Origin: Hirudo medicinalis
Taxonomy: Eukaryota > Annelida > Clitellata > Hirudinida > Hirudinidae
NCBI GenBank assembly: GCA_011800805.1
Contig: MPNW01000693.1
Coordinates: 1-30,273 of the forward strand
DNA length: 30,273 bases
Direction: 5' to 3'
Shown: positions 1-7,532 of the stretch, piece after piece
How the letters are laid out: each line of letters opens with the position of its first letter
Numbering within the stretch: the stretch's first letter is position 1
Notes under the pieces: model-generated
Databases searched by the model: none
Seen by the model: the letters and a program-made list of their open reading frames with translations, nothing else
What the model was told of the DNA's origin: nothing
Made by a program: the position numbers and the translations under genes

Positions 1-274
1 TGACGCTGACAAAATACACGATATAGAAGGCCTTTACCAAGTCGAACTTCACCTTGTGAAAAAGCGTACCTGCGGTGGGGGATTCGGTATAGTTGCAACC
101 GGTACATTGACGGGAACCCGCAGGGACTCCTTTGCATGAATTTCCATGGCCGCATTTTCGACAACGGTAGCCATTGCCCCACTTGAGATCCGCTAAGTAT
201 GAAAGGCAGGCTCCCGTTGTCGGGAAACGATCTTGAAACTCAAAAAGAGACAGGCTTTGAAATCTTTGCTCCAT
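1..274 (-). CDS. IS1595-family transposase, N-terminal part (cut by window edge)
   Basis: Reading the minus strand from an ATG at 274, an uninterrupted frame of 91 codons runs off the window edge. The translation starts MEQRFQSLSLFEFQDRF and contains YLADLKWGNGYRCRKCGH, a C-x2-C ... C-x2-C zinc ribbon (CRKC and CTGC), then ESPTAGTLFHKVKF and KAFYIVYFVS. This is the typical start of IS1595-family (ISXO2-like) transposases: a zinc-ribbon DNA-binding domain preceding the DDE-type catalytic domain, which would lie outside the window. No stop or frameshift is visible here, so the element could be intact. Family assignment is confident; the activity and subgroup cannot be judged from the fragment. 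Confidence 0.88.
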   Translation of the reverse strand, partial: MEQRFQSLSLFEFQDRFPTTGACLSYLADLKWGNGYRCRKCGHGNSCKGVPAGSRQCTGCNYTESPTAGTLFHKVKFDLVKAFYIVYFVSV

Positions 275-365
275 AATAGATGATAGTGTTTCCCCAAATT
301 TACTGCTTTTAATGTTAATAACAAAGTGCCTAAGTCAATAAATTAAATGCCTAAGTCAAATTATT
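1..365 (-). mobile_element. 5' end of an IS1595-family insertion sequence
   Basis: The region holds the start of the transposase gene plus about 90 bp upstream of it. In that upstream segment the 12-mer TGCCTAAGTCAA occurs twice, at 327-338 and 348-359, with a 21-bp period. On the minus strand it reads TTGACTTAGGCA. Tandem short repeats near the start of the element may belong to its terminal inverted repeat or to transposase binding sites. I cannot fix the outer boundary because the other end and the target duplication are outside the window; about 360 is an inference. Confidence 0.6.
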
Positions 366-586
366 TATTAAGACTCTTACCAAAAAATTGTGTTATGTAT
401 CAAAGCAGACAATCAAATTGTTTTTTATTTTAAAAACTTTACCAAAATCATTTTTATAAGCCTATTCTAAAAATATAATCACGGTTTGCAATGGTTTGTA
501 TTTTTTTTAATTGATTGAGTGGTAGTTATAGGTTGTTATTTTAAAATAATGTGTGATTTACATACTAAAAAGTAATTTTGAGTAAA
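366..586 (+). other. AT-rich leader upstream of pcm
   Basis: No gene is seen here. The stretch is very AT-rich, with poly-T tracts and a short repeat of TTTG words around 484-500. It must carry the promoter of pcm, but I found no TTTG-N20-TAnnTTTG arrangement as clear as those elsewhere in the window. Confidence 0.4.
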
Positions 587-1243
587 ATGGCTTATAAATT
601 TGTTGATAATTACCGCGAGAAGGGTGCAAGAAAAAAACTGGTTTCTTTACTAAGGGAACGTGGAATTTTTGACGAAAATGTTTTAGCAGCAATAGCTAAA
701 GTACCTCGGCATTTTTTTTTCGATGAAACATTTTGGAATCAGGCATATAAAGATATTGCGTTTCCCATAGGCGATGGTCAAACCATTTCTCAGCCATATA
801 CAGTTGCCTATCAAACAGAACTTTTGCATGTTAAAAAAGGGGATAAGATATTGGAAATAGGAACCGGCTCGGGTTATCAAACCTGTATTTTAATGGAGTT
901 AGGCGCCGATGTATATACTATTGAAAGACAAGAGAATATTTATAAACGCACTATCAAGGTTTTACCAGGTATGGGTTATCATGCCCATTTTTTTCTGGGC
1001 GACGGCTCAAAAGGGATGCAAGAATATGCTCCTTATCATAAAATTATTGTGACTGCCGGAGCGCCTTTTGTACCCGATATATTACTTTGTCAGCTTCGCA
1101 TCGGAGGTATTTTAGTTATTCCTGTAGGCGATGAAAAATTACAAAAAATGGTTACTGTGCTACGTTTGGACGAGAACGATTTCGAAAAAATTGAGTTAGA
1201 TACTTTTCGATTTGTGCCTTTGGTAGGCGATAAGGCTTGGTAG
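587..1243 (+). CDS. pcm: Protein-L-isoaspartate O-methyltransferase
   Basis: The enzyme uses S-adenosylmethionine to methylate the abnormal L-isoaspartyl carboxyl groups that arise in ageing proteins, starting their repair; it is cytosolic. The 218-residue product carries GDGQTISQP (about residues 62-70), the PCMT substrate loop, and the SAM-binding motif ILEIGTGSGYQT (about 88-99). The open frame extends upstream to a TTG at 578, but the ATG at 587 gives the usual start MAYKFVDNYREKGARKKL of Bacteroidota homologues, so I take 587. Length is normal and no key motif is missing. The gene stands alone between an IS element and a candidate small RNA, with uvrB convergent beyond. Confidence 0.93.
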   Translation: MAYKFVDNYREKGARKKLVSLLRERGIFDENVLAAIAKVPRHFFFDETFWNQAYKDIAFPIGDGQTISQPYTVAYQTELLHVKKGDKILEIGTGSGYQTCILMELGADVYTIERQENIYKRTIKVLPGMGYHAHFFLGDGSKGMQEYAPYHKIIVTAGAPFVPDILLCQLRIGGILVIPVGDEKLQKMVTVLRLDENDFEKIELDTFRFVPLVGDKAW

Positions 1244-1318
1244 AAAAGCTGATTGCAGTTGAGCCGTAAACCGTAAAATAATTTCATAATTAAAAGCAAC
1301 CTTGTTACCTGATAATTT

Positions 1319-1350
1319 TTTGTTTGTCATTTTTATTTTACTTATATTTG
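1319..1350 (+). promoter_or_regulatory. Bacteroidota-type promoter, TTTG-N20-TATATTTG
   Basis: TTTG at 1319-1322 is followed after exactly 20 nt by TATATTTG at 1343-1350. This matches the known Bacteroidota primary-sigma consensus (TTTG near -33, TAnnTTTG near -7) at every specified position. The predicted transcription start is near 1357. No open reading frame follows before the terminator at 1470. Confidence 0.6.
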
Positions 1351-1356
1351 TTTTAG

Positions 1357-1502
1357 TAGGTTTTTAATTTTACAAATATTGTTTGTTGCCGCATGCTTGA
1401 TGGAGTGAATTAAGGTTAAAGAGTGTGGAGTCTGAAGTTGTGCGTAAAATTTTTTATTTGTAAGTACTACCTGTCTATACGTTGCATAGGCAGGTTTTTT
1501 TT
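1357..1502 (+). ncRNA. Candidate small RNA (about 146 nt)
   Basis: The segment lies between the consensus promoter at 1319-1350 and a strong intrinsic terminator at 1470-1502. It has no open frame with a credible start (the first ATG meets TGA two codons later). I do not recognise a known RNA family; it is not obviously tmRNA, RNase P RNA or SRP RNA. The alternative is that the segment is only the 3' untranslated region of pcm, whose stop codon lies 76 bp upstream of the promoter. Confidence 0.4.
1470..1502 (+). terminator. Rho-independent terminator
   Basis: Stem CCTGTCTAT (1470-1478) pairs with ATAGGCAGG (1486-1494), with one G-T wobble, across the 7-nt loop ACGTTGC. Eight T residues (1495-1502) follow directly. 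It ends the candidate small RNA and/or the pcm transcript. Confidence 0.8.
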
Positions 1503-1682
1503 ATTGTATCCTTTCAATGATTTTGAAAAGATTTAAACAGTTTCTTAGCTTGGCTCTTTAAAACGCCGGTTTTTTATTGTGGCTAACCTCTGCCGAAAGG
1601 AAAAGTAATTTGTGCAAACGCATTAGCTGAAAACAGCTAATAGTAGGGTTATGATTAATCATGGTTTGCGCAAACGATTGCA

Positions 1683-3728
1683 TCAAGCTGATTTGCCAAA
1701 TCTTTCTTCGAAAAGTTTCTCCAAGGCAAACATCTCATCTCGTAAACGGGCAGCCAGTAAAAAATCTGTTTCCTTTGCCGCTTTTTGCATTTTCTTTCTG
1801 GATAGATCAATAACTTTTTGTAACTCCGGCTTACTCATATATCGCACTACCGGATCTGCTGCAATGCTAATCTGATTAACCTCAATATAAGCCTTTGCTC
1901 GAGCCTTTGCTTTTTCTGAAACTTCTAAAACCGATGTTTGTTCTAAAATTTCATCTTTAGATTTACCTACGGTTTTGGGAGTTATACCGTTTTCCAAATT
2001 GTAAGCAATCTGCTTTTCTCGTCGTCGGTTGGTTTCTTCGATGGTTCGTTCCATACTTTGAGTCATTCCGTCGGCATACATAATAACGCGACCCCTATCA
2101 TTACGGGCAGCGCGGCCAATGGTTTGAATCAAGGATCTGTCTGAACGTAAAAAACCTTCTTTATCGGCGTCTAAAATTGCTACTAAACTAACTTCGGGTA
2201 AATCTAAGCCTTCGCGTAACAAATTAATACCTATCAACACATCAAACTCTTTCAAACGCAGCCCTCGTAAAATTTCTACGCGTTCTAAGGTTTTTATTTC
2301 TGAGTGGATATAACGACATCTGATATTTAGTCGAGCCATATATTTGGCCAGTTCTTCGGCCATGCGTTTGGTTAATGTGGTAACTAAAACCCTGTCGCCG
2401 ATTTTTACCATTTTGTCTATCTCGTCCAACAAATCGTCTACCTGATTAATGGCCGGGCGTACTTCGACAACAGGGTCTAATAATCCGGTAGGCCGGATAA
2501 CCTGCTCAATTACCACCCCGTCTGATTTTTCTAATTCGTAATCGGCAGGGGTTGCGCTTACGTAAATGGTTTGCGGCGCCAAACACTCAAATTCATCAAA
2601 ATTTAATGGCCGGTTATCTAACGCTGACGGCAAGCGAAAGCCGTATTCTACCAAAGCCATTTTGCGAGACCTATCGCCCCCATACATGGCTCTGATTTGC
2701 GGAACGGTTACGTGACTTTCGTCAATCACCATCAAATAATCATCAGGAAAATAATCTAAAAGACAGAAAGGACGCATGCCCGGCAAACGACCGTCAAAAA
2801 ATCTTGAGTAGTTTTCGATACCCGAACAATAGCCAAGTTCTTTTATCATTTCGATATCGAAATTTACCCTTTCTTCCAAACGTTTAGCCTCCGGTAATTG
2901 TTTGCCGGTTATCAATTGATTTTTACGAAGCTCCAACTCTTCCTGAATTTCTCTGATAGATTGATTAAACCGAGCTTTGGGGGTAACAAACAAATTAGCC
3001 GGATAAATAGCCATGTTATCCAGTTTCTCTATGGTTTTCCCGCTTATCGAATCTATAACTGATAATTCTTCAATATCATCTCCAAAAAAAGAAATTCGGT
3101 AAGCATGATCCAAATAAGCCGGAAAAATATCAACGGTATCTCCTTTAACACGGAAAGTACCTCGTTTAAAGTCGTTAATGGTACGGACGTAAAGAATTTC
3201 TACCAAACTATGCAAAAATGCATTACGACTGATTTTTGTTCCTACGCCTATTCTAAATACCGAACGAGAAAAATCTTCCGGATTTCCCATTCCATAAATA
3301 CAGGAAACAGAAGACACCACAATTACATCTCGCCTGCCGCTTATCAGAGCCGAGCTGGTGCGTAATCTTAATTTTTCTATCTCTTCGTTAATGCTTAAAT
3401 CTTTTTCAATGTAAGTATTGGTTGTCGGAATATAAGCCTCCGGCTGATAATAATCGTAGTAAGAAACGAAATAGTTTACCGCATTTTCGGGGAAAAATTG
3501 CTTCATTTCTCCGTAAAGCTGAGCGGCCAAAGTTTTGTTATGACTTAAAACCAGCGTTGGCTTTTGCGTTTGCTCAATTACATTGGCAATGGTAAAGGTT
3601 TTTCCCGAACCGGTTACCCCCAACAGCGTTTGATAATGTTCGCCGGCTTTTACCCCGGCAACCAATTCTTTGATAGCATTAGGCTGATCGCCGGTTGGTT
3701 GGTAATCAGAAATGAGTTTAAATTTCAT
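1683..3728 (-). CDS. uvrB: UvrABC excinuclease subunit B
   Basis: UvrB is the central subunit of nucleotide excision repair. It is loaded on damage by UvrA, verifies the lesion with its helicase fold and recruits UvrC. From the ATG at 3728 the product is 681 residues, with Walker A GVTGSGKT (about 37-44), the damage-probing beta-hairpin YYDYYQPEAY (about 90-99), DESHVTVPQ, the helicase motif QTIGRAARN and a C-terminal UVR domain that contacts UvrC. The frame is open to 3827, but the extra 33 codons do not resemble UvrB, whereas MKFKLISDYQPTGDQ is the usual start. TATATTTG, a -7 box, lies at 3742-3735, only 6 nt before the ATG, so the transcript may be leaderless. It is monocistronic and convergent with pcm. 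Confidence 0.97.
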   Translation of the reverse strand: MKFKLISDYQPTGDQPNAIKELVAGVKAGEHYQTLLGVTGSGKTFTIANVIEQTQKPTLVLSHNKTLAAQLYGEMKQFFPENAVNYFVSYYDYYQPEAYIPTTNTYIEKDLSINEEIEKLRLRTSSALISGRRDVIVVSSVSCIYGMGNPEDFSRSVFRIGVGTKISRNAFLHSLVEILYVRTINDFKRGTFRVKGDTVDIFPAYLDHAYRISFFGDDIEELSVIDSISGKTIEKLDNMAIYPANLFVTPKARFNQSIREIQEELELRKNQLITGKQLPEAKRLEERVNFDIEMIKELGYCSGIENYSRFFDGRLPGMRPFCLLDYFPDDYLMVIDESHVTVPQIRAMYGGDRSRKMALVEYGFRLPSALDNRPLNFDEFECLAPQTIYVSATPADYELEKSDGVVIEQVIRPTGLLDPVVEVRPAINQVDDLLDEIDKMVKIGDRVLVTTLTKRMAEELAKYMARLNIRCRYIHSEIKTLERVEILRGLRLKEFDVLIGINLLREGLDLPEVSLVAILDADKEGFLRSDRSLIQTIGRAARNDRGRVIMYADGMTQSMERTIEETNRRREKQIAYNLENGITPKTVGKSKDEILEQTSVLEVSEKAKARAKAYIEVNQISIAADPVVRYMSKPELQKVIDLSRKKMQKAAKETDFLLAARLRDEMFALEKLFEERFGKSA

Positions 3729-3896
3729 TACAAACAAATATAAAGCAATATCTGCATTAAAAGGCTTTAAGGAGCAGTCAAAAGAAACTTCTTCTTTATT
3801 TTTTTGAAAATCATCTTGTTTTAACAAAAGCTTAAAGGGGAATAAAACACAAGTTTATTACCAACAAGGAAAGATAAAAAAACGCAACAAGCAAAT

Positions 3897-3925
3897 AAAA
3901 AGCTCTGCAAAATGGCAAAGCTTTT
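3897..3925 (-). terminator. Terminator downstream of the M1 peptidase gene
   Basis: On the minus strand, AAAAGCTTTGC pairs with GCAGAGCTTTT across a CATTTT loop and is followed by T residues and an AT-rich tail. It starts about 40 nt after the M1 peptidase stop codon. Confidence 0.6.
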
Positions 3926-3966
3926 ATTTCGAAAATTGAATTTAATAACAGGAAGGCGGTTTGAGT

Positions 3967-6354
3967 TTATTTATTTTTTTTCTCAAACTGCATCGGATTA
4001 ACGCCCGTAGACTGCCCTCTAGGCGGTGCGCCCTCTGTTCGCCCTTTAAACAATTGAATTTTTGACGGCTGTGAATCCCCTCCCCAGATATTATTACTTT
4101 CGTCTATATCTGCTGTTTCACGCATAGGATCTAACTGAATAGAGGCTACTTCTTTATCCCAAACGTAAACCTTAGACGTTTTTTTGTTCGTCCTGCCTCC
4201 AAATTTGAGCCGGAATTCTATCAACAACCTTGCTGCCGTCTTTAAAAGAAAACTCCACAATAATTGGCATCACTAAGCCTCCTTTATTGCTAAAATTCAG
4301 TTCATAAAAAAATTTATTGCCGTATTTTACTTTTTCTTCTTCTGTAAAGTTTTCCATTGGTAATCGTTTGGGTTTTGTTTTATCAGCTAAACCGGTGGTA
4401 TCTGTTTGTACCAAATCACGAGCGTATTTCCAGTAAAAATCTCTGGCAGCTAAATCTTTATCGGTATAAAACTTAATTGACGGGTCTTGTCTGTTTCTAA
4501 TTTTAGAGATATCCTCAAAGTCATTTACAATCGGTTTGTCTATTTGCTTGAGCGAGGGGGGCAAGGGTGTTTCATTTGCTGACGAGTAATCTGGTTTGGC
4601 ATATTTTACTTCATCCAAAGAGATGTCGCAGGGGTCTGTTCCGTAGAACCAGCCTCTCCAAAACCAATCCAAATCTTCGCCGCTGGCATCTTCCATGGTT
4701 CTGAAAAAATCAGCCGGCGTGGGGTGTTTAAAAGCCCATCGTTTTGCGTATTGTTTAAAAGCGTAATCGAACAGCTCTCGCCCCATGATGGTTTCTCGCA
4801 AAATGTTTAAGGCGGCTGCCGGTTTGTTGTATCCGTTAGGGCCGGGGTTTACGATATTTTCTGAGTTAGACATGATTGGTTCTAGCTGATCTTTTGGCAA
4901 TTTCATGTAGGGGATAACGGTGTAGGCGGGGCCTCTTTTACCTGGAAATTTATTATCCCAAAGCTCCTCGGTTAAATATTGCACAAAAGAATTTAATCCT
5001 TCATCCAGCCAAGTCCATTGCCTTTCATCGCTGTTTAAAATCATTGGGAAGAAATTATGCCCAACCTCATGTATTATCACTCCCAGCATCCCGTTCTTAG
5101 TGCTTTCGCTATAAGTGCCGTCGGTATCGGTTCTGCCGTAATTAAAGCAAATCATGGGGTATTCCATTCCATTTGCGGCCTCTACGCTTTGCGCTACCGG
5201 ATATGGATAAGGATGGTAAAATCAGAATAAGTTTTAATGGTGTGGGCTACCACGCGTGTAGAGAATTTACTATACAGATTGTAGGCTTCTTTACCATAAT
5301 AACTCATGCACATTACATTATTTCCGTTAACGGGTTGAACCATACCATCCCAAACAAATTTTCGAGATGACGTCCAAGCAAAATCTCTTACGTTTTTAGC
5401 CTCAAAAACCCATGTTTTTTTAACGTCTGACTTTTTAGTTTCGGCTTTTTTTGCCTCTTCTAATGTTACTATTTCTACCGGAGCGGCAACGGTGGTTTTG
5501 GCTTTGTTATACCTGGCCAGTTGCTTAGGAGTTAATACCGCACTATAATTTAAACATTGACCTGTTGCGCCCACAATATGATCGGCAGGCACTGTCATTT
5601 GCACTTTAAAATTACCAAAGGAAAGGGCAAATTCGCCGCGCCCGGTATACTGATGATTTTGCCATCCTTGAAAATCGCTGTACACACATAAACGAGGATA
5701 CCATTGAGTTATGGTAAACAGATAATTCCCGTCTTGCGGGAAAAACTCATATCCGCCACGACCGCCGCTAATCATTCTATTTAAAATTTTATAATTCCAA
5801 TCTATTTTAAATACAAACTGCCCATTAGCTCTAAGTGTTGGCATCTCAACACGCATCATGGTTTTGTTGATGGTATATTTTAAATTTTTGCCGGCACCAT
5901 CGGTTATTTTAAGAATATTAAATCCATAACCGTTATCAGGTTTTGTTAGCGCATTGGTTTCCTCGTCAACCTGTGAAGAGGAAATCCTTTGAGGCATTTT
6001 TGAACTGTTTTGATAATTGGCATTTTTCAGGTTGTTATGCTGGTTTTCATCTAACTGAATCCAAATATATGTTAACGGATCCGGCGAATTATTAAAATAG
6101 GTAATGGTTTCTGACCCCTTCAGAGTAAGGTTTTTCTCGTCTAAAGTACATTTTATATCATAATCAACACGTTGTTGCCAATATTTTGCGCCTGGTGCGC
6201 CGCTAGCGGTACGTTGTTCATTCGGGGAGCTTAAAATAGTACCCAACTGCTCAAATTTATTTCCATGATTACTGCCGGGGTTATTTTGAATATTTTGGGC
6301 TTTAACCTGATAAAAAGCAAAAACCGCACATGTTATAAAATATATCTTTTTCAT
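3967..6354 (-). pseudogene. M1-family metallopeptidase, frame broken twice (decayed gene or sequence errors)
   Basis: Three minus-strand frames make up one gluzincin peptidase of about 796 codons: 6354-5194 (signal peptide MKKIYFITCAVFAF..., beta-rich N-terminal domain), 5167-4172 (catalytic domain) and 4260-3967 (C-terminal end). The zinc site HEVGH followed 18 residues later by the glutamate of WLDEG (HEXXH-X18-E) lies in the middle frame near 5015-5071. A one-base deletion near 5215 ends the first frame just before the conserved YPYPVAQS-VEAANGMEYPM block, which is intact in the next frame without a stop. An extra A in an A7 run (4179-4185) breaks the C-terminus. The two indels cancel, so the first and last pieces share a frame. 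Family members are secreted or periplasmic aminopeptidases. As it stands the catalytic domain would not be translated with the N-terminus. It is probably co-transcribed with the HupE-like gene 10 bp upstream. Confidence 0.85.
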
Positions 6355-6364
6355 ATTATTAAAT

Positions 6365-6946
6365 TTAAATTGGAATTCTTTCTAAAGCCATTTTCAAAGC
6401 CAAGCTAAAAACTGATGCAGACAGAAATAAACCCATTCCCGTTGCTTTAATCTAAAAAAATCAAACACAATAAAAGTTACCACCAAAACAGCAATTATAA
6501 AAAATATTTGCCCAAACCCCAATCCTAAATTAAAACCGAACAAACCCCATCCCATATTTTGTTCCTTTGCTAAGGTCATTCGGATAAAATCGGCAAAGCC
6601 CATCCCATGTATTATTCCGAAAAATAAAGCAAAATAATAATTTCTGTTAACCTTTTTTATAAAAATTAGTTCTGAAAAGATTGGCTAAAGAGGTAATAAA
6701 AATAGTACATGGAATTAAAAATGCTATCCACTTTGTTTGGAAATGAATTAAATATAATACACTGAGCAACAATGTTAAAGAGTAGCCGATGATAAAAGCT
6801 GCCAACAGAATAAGTACCTGTTTAAGATTACAATGTGTGTACACCGCCATTAAAGCCAAAATAAACAACTGATGACCTAATGCTTCCAAGCTAACAACGT
6901 GTTTCCACCCCAGCGTTAAGTAAAAAAGAAATTTATTAACCGCCAT
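6365..6946 (-). pseudogene. HupE/UreJ-like membrane protein, frame broken twice
   Basis: The minus-strand frame from ATG 6946 encodes several hydrophobic helices (LGHQLFILALMAVY, QVLILLAAFIIGYSLTLLLS, WIAFLIPCTIFITSL) and stops after NFYKKG. An A6 run at 6653-6658 carries one base too many. One base fewer restores reading through NYYFALFFGIIHGMGFADF and FNLGLGFGQIFF, hallmarks of the HupE/UreJ_2 family. A second shift, a missing base near 6420-6426, ends the frame after LHQFLAWL, while another frame continues SASVFSLALKMALERIPI to a TAA at 6365. The restored length, about 193 residues, is normal. HupE/UreJ proteins are linked to nickel or other metal handling. Here the usual GHS-x-TL histidine is a tyrosine (GYSLTL), so metal binding is doubtful. 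The two indels cancel, as in the neighbouring peptidase. Confidence 0.8.
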
Positions 6947-6972
6947 TTAAACAGCCTTTATATTTTTAACAT

Positions 6973-7005
6973 TAAAAGTAATGCATTTTTTATCATAAAT
7001 CCAAA
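6973..7005 (-). promoter_or_regulatory. Probable promoter of the HupE-M1 unit
   Basis: On the minus strand TTTG (7005-7002) is followed after 21 nt by TACTTTTA (6980-6973), one mismatch from TAnnTTTG. It lies 27 nt before the HupE-like start codon and is the best Bacteroidota-type promoter match in this gap. Confidence 0.4.
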
Positions 7006-7098
7006 ACAATGAAAACAGGATTAAAATTTGTAAAAACTGTTTAAAAATACATCGTTGAGAAGTTTATAAAAAGTTTCGAAATAGTTGTAAAAATTATC

Positions 7099-7414
7099 AG
7101 TTTGATTTTCTACAAAAAACGAATGAGGCCACACAAACTAAGCAACCCCCAAAGGCAAAAGATAGAAAATTTCATAGAGAAACAAACCGCAAACCTAAAC
7201 ACAGCCTTGGTGATATTTTGATTCCCTGTTTATTATGCTGAAAACGGGCTTTCAGTAGCGCATGGCATTAGAAAGGATCTTCTCGTGGTTGGAAAATTTA
7301 CGTTTCCGAAGGCTCTCAGCAAGGATTTTGAATTCTTATTAGAATCTTCTCAAGCTATACTTATCCGGCAATCATAAAAATTATTCGTGAATAAAATTCA
7401 AATGGTTTCTTAAC
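7099..7414 (+). mobile_element. Decayed IS5-type transposase 3' end, copy 1
   Basis: The plus strand at 7261-7375 can be read, with one frameshift, as ...ALERIFSWLENL...RRLS / SKDFEFLLESSQAIL. This matches the C-terminal ERTFSWLENFRRLSKDFE signature of IS5-superfamily transposases. The segment is homologous to the minus strand of 10236-10430: both share a GTTTGATTTT lead, ACACAAACT, AGCAAGGATTTTGAATTCTT, TCTCAAGCTAT and an AT-rich GAATAAAATT tail. Relative to that copy, about 120-140 bp of unrelated sequence interrupts this one around 7145-7260. Stops and frameshifts show it is dead. Confidence 0.7.
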
Positions 7415-7437
7415 AAAAATATTACGCTATTTGGAGT

Positions 7438-7468
7438 AAAAAAGCGAAAGATAAGGCTTTGCCCTATC
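7438..7468 (-). terminator. Probable terminator of the TonB receptor transcript
   Basis: On the minus strand GATAGGGC pairs with GCCTTATC (one G-U) over an AAA loop at 7468-7450, followed by TTTCGCTTTTTT. It lies about 65 nt past the receptor stop codon. Confidence 0.5.
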
Positions 7469-7532
7469 TCCGCCCATTTTAAGCGCAGGCTTTTTAAATC
7501 GTTAAATTTCTTTTTTGGAATCGGATAAAGAA

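Larger units (their letters stand above)
1244..1682. other. Gene-free interval between pcm and uvrB
   Basis: No coding gene is supported. It contains a complete promoter (1319-1350), a rho-independent terminator (1470-1502) and, closer to the uvrB stop, three small symmetric elements. These are a hairpin TTAGCTG-aaaa-CAGCTAA (1623-1640), the palindrome ATGATTAATCAT (1651-1662) and the palindrome GTTTGCGCAAAC (1664-1675). The last overlaps in sequence with GCAAACG at about 1614-1620. A 74-codon plus-strand frame over 1651-1875 is only the antisense of the uvrB 3' end. Confidence 0.6.
6947..7532. other. Gene-free interval between the HupE-like gene and the TonB receptor
   Basis: The stretch holds the HupE-M1 promoter, a decayed transposase remnant (7099-7414) and a terminator-like hairpin (7438-7468). 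No intact gene is present. A short frame from the ATG at 7123 is part of the remnant and stops after about 33 codons. Confidence 0.6.

Noticed and set aside
1651..1875. 74-codon plus-strand frame downstream of the small-RNA candidate
   Set aside because: It is mainly the antisense of the uvrB UVR domain.
4179..4185. Programmed frameshift at CAAAAAAAC in the M1 peptidase
   Set aside because: The heptamer A-AAA-AAC is slippery for -1 shifting, but the downstream frame needed here is +1, so classical -1 recoding does not restore it. A one-base insertion in the A run explains it better.
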